Origin: Bacillus sp. Marseille-Q1617
GTDB taxonomy: Bacteria; Bacillota; Bacilli; Bacillales; Bacillaceae_B
Length of the DNA stretch: 64,000 nt
Direction of reading: 5' to 3'
NCBI RefSeq assembly: GCF_903645295.1
Contig: NZ_CAHJXM010000002.1
Span: forward strand, 1,092,001 to 1,156,000
Below, one piece after another: positions 27,395-35,285 of this stretch. Position 1 is the stretch's first letter; the number at the start of each line of letters is the position of its first letter. The notes under the pieces are model-generated. The model was given only the letters and a program-made list of their open reading frames with translations. It ran no database searches and was not told the DNA's origin. The position numbers and the translations under genes are program-made.

Positions 27395-27520
27395 GAACAT
27401 CCACGTGCCTCCTCTGTGCTAGTCTGATTCGTCAGATGAATGCACGTTACGAGTTAGTGGGAAAGTCCTTCATACGGAAAGATAAAATGTGTGAATCCAC
27501 GAATATCAGAGTGCTAACCG
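27395..27520 (+). ncRNA. Candidate bridge RNA/seekRNA of the IS110-family element
   Basis: In the 3' non-coding end an outer stem CCAC/GTGG (27401-27404 with 27457-27460) and an inner stem GTGC/GCAC (27416-27419 with 27442-27445), topped by TCTGA-TTCG-TCAGA, enclose an internal loop. Its 5' side carries GCCTCCTC (27407-27414), complementary to GAGGAGGC across the insertion point. Its 3' side carries ACGAGTTA (27449-27456), identical to the left junction ACGAG|TTA at 26063-26070. A further ATATCAG (27503-27509) equals the right junction at 27708-27714. This is the geometry of a target-binding loop. RNA ends are guessed. Confidence 0.5.
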
Positions 27521-27713
27521 CAGTCGAACATTTTTGCCTTCGTGCCGTGTGCTTACCTTTAGTTTCATCCTAAATGAAAGGAGAAAACCAGTAGGAAACG
27601 CACAGTCAAAGCAAAGTTTAAAAGAAGCTGTAGGGGCTTCGCTTCTTAAAGGCGGACAAAAATAATTCAAAATCGAATGGGGAGCACCTGTATTGACAGT
27701 TTTGTTCATATCA

Positions 27714-27770
27714 GGAGGCTCACCAACCACCCGCGGAAAGCGAAGTCTTCCACGGAAATCAAAAGCGGCG
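27714..27770. repeat. Type-1 dispersed repeat, copy C, right half
   Basis: GGAGGCTCACC onward to CACGGAAATCAAAAGCGG, the continuation of the repeat half at 25986-26067. Confidence 0.7.
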
Positions 27771-27909
27771 GGAAAGGGAATTTTTATACCCGTTTATTGC
27801 AGTTAACCAAACTCTGTCGTATGATAATCAACATAATTGCAGATAAATAGACTAAAGACTGTTATAATAAATTTTTTAATGCTAAATATGTGCATTTTTT
27901 AACAAACCA

Positions 27910-27924
27910 TTGTAATCGCTTTTT
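27910..27924 (+). promoter_or_regulatory. Cre-like site upstream of ccpA
   Basis: TTGTAATCGCTTTTT matches the cre consensus WTGNAANCGNWWNCW except for one position (T for the second C), 63 nt upstream of the ccpA ATG. Possible autoregulation; inference only. Confidence 0.4.
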
Positions 27925-27986
27925 TCTTATGGATTGTTTAGTGTAAAATAACATTAATAAGTTGAGAAGTTAAAGGAGTGTCAGTA

Positions 27987-28985
27987 ATGAATATAACAAT
28001 ATACGATGTAGCGCGGGAAGCCAATGTATCGATGGCCACTGTATCACGTGTAGTAAACGGAAATCCGAACGTAAAACCGGCAACAAGAAAGAAAGTACTA
28101 GAGGTCATCGACCGCTTGGGCTACCGTCCCAATGCAGTAGCAAGAGGACTCGCGAGTAAAAAGACGACAACAGTCGGAGTCATCATCCCGGATATTTCAA
28201 ATATCTTTTATGCTGAATTGGCACGCGGGATCGAGGATATTGCAACTATGTACAAATACAATATCATCTTGAGCAACTCGGATCAAAACTCTGAAAAGGA
28301 ACTTCATTTGTTGAACACGATGCTTGGAAAACAAGTGGATGGCATCCTGTTCATGGGGGGACATATCACGGAAGAGCATGTTCAGGAGTTCGAACGTTCC
28401 CCGGTTCCGATTGTCCTTGCAGGTGCAGTGGAAGAAACCAATACAGTTCCATCCGTAAACATTGACTATAAGGCTGCAACGTACGACGCAGTGAAAGAAC
28501 TGCTTGATAAAGGACACAAACAAATAGGATTTGTAAGTGGCCCTTTCCACGATACGATCAATATGAAGTTCAAGCTGGAGGGATATAGAGAAGCATTAGC
28601 TTCTGCAGGAGTGGAATTCAGCGATGACCTTGTGGTGGAAGGCGAGTACACATATGATTCCGGCCTTGAAGCATGGCAGAAATTCTCGGAGCTGGATGAT
28701 AAACCGACAGCGATTTTCGTGGGGAACGATGAAACGGCCCTTGGCGTAGTGCACGGAGCGCAGGACAGTGGTGTCACGATCCCTGAGGATGTGGAGATCA
28801 TCAGCTTTGATAATACAAGGCTTGCTCTCATGGTGAGACCTCAACTGACCTCAGTCGTTCAGCCGCTTTATGACATCGGTGCTGTGGCGATGAGACTTTT
28901 GACGAAATACATGAATAAAGAAACGGTTGAAGAAGAAACGGTTGTATTACCTCACCGCATTGAACATAGACGCTCAACAAAATAA
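27987..28985 (+). CDS. ccpA: Catabolite control protein A, LacI family
   Basis: Master regulator of carbon catabolite control; it binds cre sites with HPr-Ser-P. ATG 27987 follows AAAGGAGTG; the earlier GTG at 27978 lies in that SD. Residues 1-~55 are the LacI-type HTH plus hinge ([41 protein letters not shown]). Residues ~60-330 are the periplasmic-binding-protein-like core. It is 332 residues, as in B. subtilis. It is followed closely by motP-motS, the known ccpA-motPS arrangement. Confidence 0.96.
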   Translation: MNITIYDVAREANVSMATVSRVVNGNPNVKPATRKKVLEVIDRLGYRPNAVARGLASKKTTTVGVIIPDISNIFYAELARGIEDIATMYKYNIILSNSDQNSEKELHLLNTMLGKQVDGILFMGGHITEEHVQEFERSPVPIVLAGAVEETNTVPSVNIDYKAATYDAVKELLDKGHKQIGFVSGPFHDTINMKFKLEGYREALASAGVEFSDDLVVEGEYTYDSGLEAWQKFSELDDKPTAIFVGNDETALGVVHGAQDSGVTIPEDVEIISFDNTRLALMVRPQLTSVVQPLYDIGAVAMRLLTKYMNKETVEEETVVLPHRIEHRRSTK

Positions 28986-29038
28986 GGTTTTTGTCGATAT
29001 AAATAATAAGACAAAACTTATTTACAGGGAGAGTCAAA

Positions 29039-29854
29039 ATGAAGAAGATTGATGTTCTTACGCCTATCGGAGTGGTCGCAGGCTTTCTTTTTGTAGCGTT
29101 TGCGATCATTTCAAACTCAGGGCTTTCAGGGTTTGGTTCATTTGTGGACCTTCCCTCTATTTTTATTGTCATCGGCGGTTTGATTGCTGCCATGCTGGTG
29201 AGCTTCTCAATCAAAGAACTTAAAACTCTGGGGAAAGTCATGCGTGAATCCTTCCGGGACGAGGATTATGACACCCATGGGTTGATCCGCACCTTCATCA
29301 TGCTTTCTGAAAAAGCCAGGAGAGAGGGTCTTCTGGCTTTAGAAGCGGAAGTGGAAGAAATTGAGGACCCTTTCTTACGAAAAGGGGTCCTTTTAGCTGT
29401 TGATGGGATCGAAACTGATGTCATGACAGATATTATGGAAGCTGAAATCATTGCTCTTGAAGAGCGTCACCGCAAGAGCAGAAGCTTGTTGGACAAGGCA
29501 GGGGAATATGCACCTGCGTGGGGAATGATCGGAACCCTGATTGGCCTTGTCCTGATGCTTAAGAACCTGAATGATCCATCTTCATTAGGGCCCAATATGG
29601 CCATTGCGCTTCTGACGACCTTGTATGGATCACTTCTTGCCAATCTTGTATTTATCCCCATGGCATCTAAGTTAGCCATGCGTACGGAAAAAGAAGTGTT
29701 CATGAAGCAAATCATCATCGAAGGAGTAGTGGGGATCCAATCAGGACAGAATCCGAGAATACTTGAAGAAAAGCTCAAAGTCTTTCTGTCACACGACGAA
29801 CTGCTGAGATATGCCCAAAGGCAGCAGGAGGGGGCAGCCCTTGATGAGGCGTAG
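29039..29854 (+). CDS. motP: Sodium-driven flagellar stator subunit MotP
   Basis: A 271-residue membrane protein with four helices (VLTPIGVVAGFLFVAFAII; FVDLPSIFIVIGGLIAAMLV; WGMIGTLIGLVLML; IALLTTLYGSLLANLVFIPM) and the MotA-type cytoplasmic loop and PAWGMIGTLIGLV signature. With MotS it forms the Na+-type stator. SD GGGAGAG precedes the ATG. It overlaps motS by 11 bp and is downstream of ccpA. Confidence 0.92.
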   Translation: MKKIDVLTPIGVVAGFLFVAFAIISNSGLSGFGSFVDLPSIFIVIGGLIAAMLVSFSIKELKTLGKVMRESFRDEDYDTHGLIRTFIMLSEKARREGLLALEAEVEEIEDPFLRKGVLLAVDGIETDVMTDIMEAEIIALEERHRKSRSLLDKAGEYAPAWGMIGTLIGLVLMLKNLNDPSSLGPNMAIALLTTLYGSLLANLVFIPMASKLAMRTEKEVFMKQIIIEGVVGIQSGQNPRILEEKLKVFLSHDELLRYAQRQQEGAALDEA

Positions 29855-30584
29855 AAGAAAACCGATTGAGCCGAGAGCGAATGCTCCGCGATGGATGGTG
29901 ACCTTTTCGGATTTGATCACTCTTATTCTCGTTTTCTTTATTCTGCTTTTTTCAATGTCGCAGATTGATATAGTAAAATTCCGCGCCATTGCCGATTCAT
30001 TTCAACAGAAGCAGATTCTTGAATTCTACCCATCTGTCATCCCATTTGAAAAGCCGTCAAGCGAGCCTGAAATAGAAATGGACGCTGATCAAAGGGACAC
30101 AAGGGCAGAGCGGGAGAAAGACTTGCAGGAATTACTGACAGAAATCCAAGCTTACTTAAAAGAAAACGAATTGAGTGACATCGTGGTTGCGACAAGAACG
30201 GAAAGAGGAGTCGTCCTTGTCCTGCAGGAACAGGCACTCTTTGCCTCTGGCGAAGCAGCGATCCTTGAAACATCCTATCCGTTTTTAAATAAAGTGGGAA
30301 ATCTGCTGTCTCAAATCCCCAACTTTGTAAAAGTGGAAGGGCATACGGACAACAGGCCGATTTCTACATATCAATTTCCTTCTAACTGGGAACTCTCTTC
30401 GGCACGTGCCAGTGCTGTGATCCGATACTTGATCCAGGCTGAAAACCTGGACCCAAAACGATTCATCGCAGTAGGCTACGGTGATACGCGTCCGATTGCG
30501 CCGAATGATACATCTGATAATTTGCAAAAGAATAGAAGAGTGGAGATCATCGTCAGCGACCCTGCTTATGAAGAAGAATCGTAG
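29844..30584 (+). CDS. motS: Sodium-driven flagellar stator subunit MotS
   Basis: ATG 29844 follows AGGAGGGGG and overlaps the end of motP, suggesting translational coupling. The 246-residue protein has one N-terminal helix bearing the ion-binding Asp (MVTFSDLITLILVFFILLFS) and a C-terminal OmpA-like peptidoglycan-binding domain (VEGHTDNRPI, NWELSSARASAVIRYL, NRRVEIIV). Assignment to MotS rather than MotB rests on sequence type and on the ccpA-motPS context. Confidence 0.92.
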   Translation: MRRRRKPIEPRANAPRWMVTFSDLITLILVFFILLFSMSQIDIVKFRAIADSFQQKQILEFYPSVIPFEKPSSEPEIEMDADQRDTRAEREKDLQELLTEIQAYLKENELSDIVVATRTERGVVLVLQEQALFASGEAAILETSYPFLNKVGNLLSQIPNFVKVEGHTDNRPISTYQFPSNWELSSARASAVIRYLIQAENLDPKRFIAVGYGDTRPIAPNDTSDNLQKNRRVEIIVSDPAYEEES

Positions 30585-30591
30585 AATAGGA

Positions 30592-30627
30592 AACCATTTC
30601 AACAGTGAAAGTTGAAGTGGTTTTTTT
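30592..30627 (+). terminator. Terminator of ccpA-motPS
   Basis: AACCATTTCAAC pairs with GTTGAAGTGGTT (one G-T), followed by a T-run. Confidence 0.85.
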
Positions 30628-30662
30628 GTTGCAGGAAAGTGAAGGGAAGGTAAAGATAGTAA

Positions 30663-30697
30663 AGGCTCAGAGTCTGTCGGCTATAGACTCTGAGCCT
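30663..30697 (-). terminator. Stem-loop after acuC
   Basis: AGGCTCAGAGTCT pairs perfectly with AGACTCTGAGCCT; on the minus strand it is followed by only a short T-run. Confidence 0.6.
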
Positions 30698-30710
30698 GTT
30701 ATCTGCTCTC

Positions 30711-31886
30711 TCAACTTCCGGGTTTCTGCCTAAGCTGCTGGCGGATGGGATAGAGGGCTTTTTCAAGGGTATGTCTATTTTTTTCAGTGATTTCGCCTTT
30801 CCGCGGTATGGCTGGATAAATGTCTGGAGCGTCGGTCCATTCAGTGGGCAGTGGAACTCCTGCTTTACTTTTCCACCGTTCAATCCAAGCCGGCGGGAGG
30901 GCGCCGGATGCATCCACCCGTCCGGTCATCTCCAGCCAGATCAAGGACCAGGCTCTCGGGACGACCCGCCAAATATCATATCCGCCGCCGCCTACCGCAA
31001 TCCATTTGCCGTTGCAGTACTTCTCAGCCAGTTCGTGGGCGATGCGGGGAATTTCCTTGTAAATGTTCATCGTGGCAGACAGATGTGTCAATGGGTCATA
31101 GTAATGGGCATCTGCACCATTCTGAGTCAGGATGACATCGGGTTTGAAGAATTCAACAACCTCCCGGAAGCTTGTTTCATATGCTTCGAGCCAGGATTCA
31201 TCCTCTGTGAATGCATCCAACGGGATATTGAATGAAAATCCGTACCCTTTCCCATGGCCGCGTTCATTGATGTTGCCTGTGCCGGGGAACAAGTATCTGC
31301 CGGTTTCGTGGATGGACAATGTACAGACATCGGGATCGTCATAAAAAGACCACTGAACACCATCCCCGTGATGGGCATCCGTGTCGACATACAGCACTCT
31401 GGCATTATATTTTTCTTGTAAATACCGGATGGCAACAGAACTGTCATTGTATATACAGAAGCCGGAAGCCTTACCCTTAAAGCCGTGATGAAGCCCGCCG
31501 CCGAGGTGAAGCGCATGTTTCGCTTTTCCGGTCATCACGTAATCAACTGCTGTAAGCGTCCCTCCGACCAGATAGGCGCTTGCTTGGTGCATCCCATCGA
31601 ACATCGGTGTATCTTCAGTACCGATTCCGTAACCTTCTGCCTGTTCAGGAGGGAGCTGGCCAGTACTTGCTCTCTTGACAGCGTTTACATAGTTGGGGTC
31701 GTGATTGAGAAATAACTCTTCATCCGTTGCCATTCTTGCCGGGATGATCTCCCCCGGATGGAGGGCCTGGACTTCCTTCAATAAATCCATAGTCAGCGTC
31801 AATCTGGTCTGGTTGAAAGGATGCTGATCATTGAAACGGTACCCGAGAAGTTCGTCGGAATAAATAAATACTGCATCTTTCATCAT
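30711..31886 (-). CDS. acuC: Protein deacetylase AcuC (class I HDAC fold)
   Basis: A Zn-dependent deacetylase that reactivates acetylated AcsA. Catalytic elements are visible: LHLGGGLHHGFKGKASGFCIYND (His pair), LYVDTDAHHGDGVQ (Zn ligands Asp/His), QNGADAHYYDPL (Asp) and GGGGYDIWRVVP (Tyr). The start is ATG 31886 (or 31883), overlapping the acuB stop as ATGATG and matching the B. subtilis start (M-x-D-x-VFIYS); an upstream in-frame ATG at 31913 also exists. 391 residues. Last gene of acuABC. Confidence 0.93.
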   Translation of the reverse strand: MMKDAVFIYSDELLGYRFNDQHPFNQTRLTLTMDLLKEVQALHPGEIIPARMATDEELFLNHDPNYVNAVKRASTGQLPPEQAEGYGIGTEDTPMFDGMHQASAYLVGGTLTAVDYVMTGKAKHALHLGGGLHHGFKGKASGFCIYNDSSVAIRYLQEKYNARVLYVDTDAHHGDGVQWSFYDDPDVCTLSIHETGRYLFPGTGNINERGHGKGYGFSFNIPLDAFTEDESWLEAYETSFREVVEFFKPDVILTQNGADAHYYDPLTHLSATMNIYKEIPRIAHELAEKYCNGKWIAVGGGGYDIWRVVPRAWSLIWLEMTGRVDASGALPPAWIERWKSKAGVPLPTEWTDAPDIYPAIPRKGEITEKNRHTLEKALYPIRQQLRQKPGS

Positions 31887-32530
31887 GAAGACATTCCCGG
31901 CATGTTTGGCCATAACACGTCATATCCTTCTTTCTTCAAATCTTCTATCACGTTCATCGGATTCATCGTCCTTACCCGGAAGACAAGTATTTTATAGGCT
32001 TCATCTTTTTTATCAGGGTATACAAGTACACTCAGAATATTGCTGTTATGGCGACGGATAATGCCTGCCACATCATATAATATACCCGCACGATGAGGGA
32101 CCTTTACCTCAATCTGTGAACCGGGCTGATTGGCTCCTGTCAGCTGGATCAGCGTGTGGAGGAGGTCTGTTTCCGTAATGATCCCGATCAGCTTGTTCTC
32201 CCTTACAATCGGCAGGCAGCTGATGTGATGTTCATAAAATAAAGCGGCAACTTCCTCGACAAAATCCAGGGGGTGCCCTGTAATCACATCTGTTTTCATA
32301 ATGAATTTGAGAGGTTTCTTCAGCTCAGCGGCAGAAGAATCATCATCAAATATAGAGGGTGTACCGTCCTTGACATCGCGGTCACTTACAATCCCGATGA
32401 CTTCTGAGTGATCATTGATGATGGGGATATGCTTGATTTTCTTTTCCCTCATTAAATTAATGGCTGATTCAATCGTATCATCCGGTTTTAAGACAGCCAC
32501 TTCCGTCTTCATAATTTCTTCGACTATCAT
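31883..32530 (-). CDS. acuB: CBS-ACT domain protein AcuB
   Basis: A 215-residue protein with two CBS domains (residues ~1-60 and ~75-130; KHIPIINDHSEVIGIVSDRD and SCLPIVRENKLIGIITETD) and a C-terminal ACT domain (~138-210). MIVEEIMK at ATG 32530 matches the B. subtilis start; the GTG at 32539 is within the SD region. The presumed role is sensing adenine nucleotides within the acetoin/acetate utilisation operon; the mechanism is not established. Confidence 0.92.
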   Translation of the reverse strand: MIVEEIMKTEVAVLKPDDTIESAINLMREKKIKHIPIINDHSEVIGIVSDRDVKDGTPSIFDDDSSAAELKKPLKFIMKTDVITGHPLDFVEEVAALFYEHHISCLPIVRENKLIGIITETDLLHTLIQLTGANQPGSQIEVKVPHRAGILYDVAGIIRRHNSNILSVLVYPDKKDEAYKILVFRVRTMNPMNVIEDLKKEGYDVLWPNMPGMSS

Positions 32531-32560
32531 GCTCTCCACCCCTTCTAGAAAACGAATAGT

Positions 32561-33193
32561 TTAATACATAAAACGGTTCATGAATCGAAGCTGATCGAAT
32601 CTCTGGATGGATTCGGAGTCGACCCTTTTTCCGATTCTCGCCATCAGGCAGTTGGCTGGGTGGGAACTGATTTCAGGGTCATCGGTCGCGTAATATTCCA
32701 GCCCTCCCGCATTCATCATCTTCTCCATGATTTTGCGGTACTCCCAAACATTCAGCCCCGTTCCTTTCAGGTCCCAATGCCAGTAATATTCGGTTGTAAT
32801 GACAATGAAGTCTTCCATATTGTCATCCATCATTGATACTTTTAACAGGTGCTTTCCGACTGAGGCACCGCGATACTTTGGAATGACTTCAATTGCACCG
32901 AGCTCGATCAAATTCTCCATTTTCCCTTGAGACCAACGTTCAAGAGGATCTGGATATAGATATGTAACATAGCCTACAATCGTATGATTATCCCTTGCGA
33001 TTATAATCCTTCCTTCAGGCAAACCGGCAATCTCGACAAGAGCTTTATGCTGCTGTGCAGGAGGTCTGAAAGCGACCAAATCTTCATGAAAATCAAGACG
33101 TGCCAGTTCCTCTGCATGAATAGGCCCTTCAATGATCAAGTTTCCTTTTGTTGTCTTTACCTCAGTTGCATTATAGGTTTTCTTCAATTTCAT
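32561..33193 (-). CDS. acuA: Protein acetyltransferase AcuA (GNAT)
   Basis: It acetylates and inactivates acetyl-CoA synthetase. ATG 33193 (MKLKKTYNATEV) follows AGGTGGTG; the longer frame to 33235 lacks an SD. The 210 residues equal the B. subtilis length. The GNAT acetyl-CoA loop is seen in IEVIPKYRGASVGKHLLK. It is divergent from its target gene acsA; its promoter overlaps a cre-like site. Confidence 0.93.
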   Translation of the reverse strand: MKLKKTYNATEVKTTKGNLIIEGPIHAEELARLDFHEDLVAFRPPAQQHKALVEIAGLPEGRIIIARDNHTIVGYVTYLYPDPLERWSQGKMENLIELGAIEVIPKYRGASVGKHLLKVSMMDDNMEDFIVITTEYYWHWDLKGTGLNVWEYRKIMEKMMNAGGLEYYATDDPEISSHPANCLMARIGKRVDSESIQRFDQLRFMNRFMY

Positions 33194-33226
33194 CTGGACA
33201 CCACCTAAAGATATTCCTCTCAATCT

Positions 33227-33264
33227 ATTATACATGAAATAGAAAAAAGTAGAGCGCTTTCACA
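33227..33264 (-). promoter_or_regulatory. acuABC promoter with overlapping cre-like site
   Basis: On the minus strand the -10 TATAAT is at 33232-33227. The expected -35 position falls inside TGTGAAAGCGCTCTAC (33264-33249), a cre-like sequence (TGAAAGCG core). CcpA binding there would block RNA polymerase. The left half of the cre is good, the right half degenerate. Confidence 0.55.
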
Positions 33265-33394
33265 AAATTTTCAGACGTTTGAAATAAATTTTTGCCAGCG
33301 GAACATTATTGTAAAATACCTATAAATCAATGGTTTAAATGGTATCAATCCTATAAATATTGAGGATAATCGATACAACTGATTTTTTAAAAAA

Positions 33395-33423
33395 TTGAGA
33401 AAATATAATTTATATACTATAAT
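33395..33423 (+). promoter_or_regulatory. Sigma-A promoter of acsA
   Basis: TTGAGA-N17-TATAAT, 36 nt upstream of the acsA ATG. Confidence 0.7.
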
Positions 33424-33459
33424 AAGGTTGTAAATTCTTACATAAGGGGGATTCGGTAT

Positions 33460-35178
33460 ATGAAAGTGGAAGCGTTACCAGTCACGAAGGGGAACTATAA
33501 TCTTGAAAGCTATGAAAATACTTATGATTCTTTTGATTGGAAGGAAGTTGAAAAAGAATTTTCATGGCATGAGACAGGACGGGTAAATTTAGCGTATGAA
33601 GCGATTGACCGTCATGCAGAATCATTCAGAAAAAATAAAGTTGCCCTTTATTATCGGGATCCTGAACGTGATGAAAAATACACGTTCACTGATATGAAGA
33701 AATTATCCAATAAAGCAGGAAACGTCCTGAAACAATACGGTGATGTGGAAAAAGGGGACCGTGTGTTCATCTTTATGCCAAGATCACCCGAGCTGTATTT
33801 CTCCGTTCTCGGAGCAGTGAAGCTGGGCGCCATTGTCGGTCCTTTATTCGAAGCATTCATGGAGGGCGCTGTACGGGACCGCCTGGAGGACAGCGAAGCA
33901 AAGGTTCTCATCACGACTCCTGAACTGCTGGACCGTGTTCCTGTCAGTGAACTGCCTCATCTCAAACATGTATTCCTTATCGGGGATAACGTGCAGGAAG
34001 ATGATGTACATGTTGATTTCAATGCAAAATTCAAAGAAGCAAGTGATAAGCTTGCAGTCGAGTGGGTGGACCGGAATGACGGTCTGATCCTGCATTACAC
34101 GTCCGGCTCGACAGGAAAGCCTAAGGGAGTGCTGCATGTTCATAATGCAATGCTTCAGCACTACCAGACATCTAAATGGGTGCTGGATCTGCAGGAAGAA
34201 GATGTATACTGGTGTACGGCGGACCCTGGCTGGGTGACGGGTACTTCATACGGAATCTTCGGCCCATGGCTGACAGGTACTTCAAACGTCATTGTAGGAG
34301 GGCGCTTCAAGCCTGAAAATTGGTATAAAACGATAGAAGATTACGGGGTGACCGTATGGTACAGTGCACCGACCGCTTTCAGGATGCTGATGGGTGCCGG
34401 CGATGAGGTCGTGAAACAGTTCGATCTAAGTTCCCTTCGCCATATCCTGAGTGTGGGAGAACCCCTTAACCCTGAAGTGGTGCGCTGGGGGATGAAGGTC
34501 TTCAACCTGCGCATACATGATACGTGGTGGATGACGGAAACGGGAGGACAGTTGATCTGTAACTATCCTTGCATGGAAATCAAGCCGGGATCAATGGGTA
34601 AACCTTTCCCGGGAGTGAAGGCTGCGATCGTCGATGATCAGGGGAATGAGCTCCCTCCGAACCGAATGGGGAACCTGGCTATCAAAAAAGGCTGGCCATC
34701 CATGATGAGCCAGATCTGGAACAATCCGCAGAAGTACGAGTCTTACTTCATGCCGGGTGATTGGTATGTATCAGGGGACTCAGCGTATATGGACGAAGAA
34801 GGCTACTTCTGGTTCCAGGGCCGTGTGGACGATGTCATCATGACATCCGGTGAACGCGTAGGCCCGTTCGAGGTGGAGAGCAAGCTTGTTGAACACCCTG
34901 CAGTCGCAGAAGCCGGTGTCATCGGTAAACCTGACCCTGTACGCGGTGAAATCATCAAGGCCTTCATAGCACTTCGTGACGGCTACGAAGTGACAGATGA
35001 GCTGAAAGAAGATATCCGCCAATTTGTCAAAAAAGGATTGGCTGCGCACGCCGCTCCACGTGAAATCGAATTCCGTGAAAAACTTCCAAAGACCCGAAGC
35101 GGTAAAATCATGCGCCGTGTCTTGAAAGCATGGGAGCTGGATTTACCTACTGGTGATTTAAGTACGATGGAAGATTAA
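33460..35178 (+). CDS. acsA: Acetyl-CoA synthetase AcsA (AMP-forming)
   Basis: It makes acetyl-CoA from acetate, ATP and CoA. The 572-residue ANL-superfamily enzyme has the P-loop YTSGSTGKPKG (~212-222), MTETGG, the hinge region GRVDDVIMTSGERVGP and the C-terminal catalytic lysine in KTRSGKIMRR. That Lys is residue 549, the position acetylated by AcuA in B. subtilis. Divergent from acuABC, giving a compact acetate-activation switch. SD AAGGGGG, own promoter and strong terminator. Confidence 0.96.
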   Translation: MKVEALPVTKGNYNLESYENTYDSFDWKEVEKEFSWHETGRVNLAYEAIDRHAESFRKNKVALYYRDPERDEKYTFTDMKKLSNKAGNVLKQYGDVEKGDRVFIFMPRSPELYFSVLGAVKLGAIVGPLFEAFMEGAVRDRLEDSEAKVLITTPELLDRVPVSELPHLKHVFLIGDNVQEDDVHVDFNAKFKEASDKLAVEWVDRNDGLILHYTSGSTGKPKGVLHVHNAMLQHYQTSKWVLDLQEEDVYWCTADPGWVTGTSYGIFGPWLTGTSNVIVGGRFKPENWYKTIEDYGVTVWYSAPTAFRMLMGAGDEVVKQFDLSSLRHILSVGEPLNPEVVRWGMKVFNLRIHDTWWMTETGGQLICNYPCMEIKPGSMGKPFPGVKAAIVDDQGNELPPNRMGNLAIKKGWPSMMSQIWNNPQKYESYFMPGDWYVSGDSAYMDEEGYFWFQGRVDDVIMTSGERVGPFEVESKLVEHPAVAEAGVIGKPDPVRGEIIKAFIALRDGYEVTDELKEDIRQFVKKGLAAHAAPREIEFREKLPKTRSGKIMRRVLKAWELDLPTGDLSTMED

Positions 35179-35190
35179 TCGTTATAAGAA

Positions 35191-35220
35191 AACCCCCGCT
35201 TATTGAAGCGGGGGTTTTTG
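35191..35220 (+). terminator. Terminator of acsA
   Basis: AACCCCCGCTT pairs with AAGCGGGGGTT, then T5. Confidence 0.9.
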
Positions 35221-35241
35221 CATGACATTTCTCCATTCATC

Positions 35242-35278
35242 AAAAAACGAGCACAGAAACTAATTCTGTGCTCGTTTT
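35242..35278 (-). terminator. Terminator of the PBP gene
   Basis: On the minus strand AACGAGCACAGAA pairs with TTCTGTGCTCGTT, followed by TTTTTT. Confidence 0.88.
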
Positions 35279-35285
35279 CCATTTT

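Larger units (their letters stand above)
26068..27713 (+). mobile_element. IS110-family element (IS1111-like), inserted in a palindromic repeat
   Basis: A ~1.65-kb element. Sub-terminal 12-bp inverted repeats ATGAACAAAACT (26073-26084) and AGTTTTGTTCAT (27698-27709), a short 5' non-coding end (~113 bp) and a long 3' non-coding end (~360 bp) are the IS1111 subgroup layout. The unoccupied site can be rebuilt from the flanks as GCGACGAGGAGGCTC, which occurs intact in the type-1 copy at 56444-56458. No multi-base target duplication, as is usual for the family. Confidence 0.85.

Noticed and set aside
27319..27573. Small ORF after the IS110 transposase
   Set aside because: It overlaps the transposase end and the structured 3' non-coding region, has no SD, and is better explained as guide RNA.
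30771..31516. Several long plus-strand frames opposite acuC
   Set aside because: They lack SDs and family similarity, and they lie on the reverse strand of a fully conserved HDAC gene.
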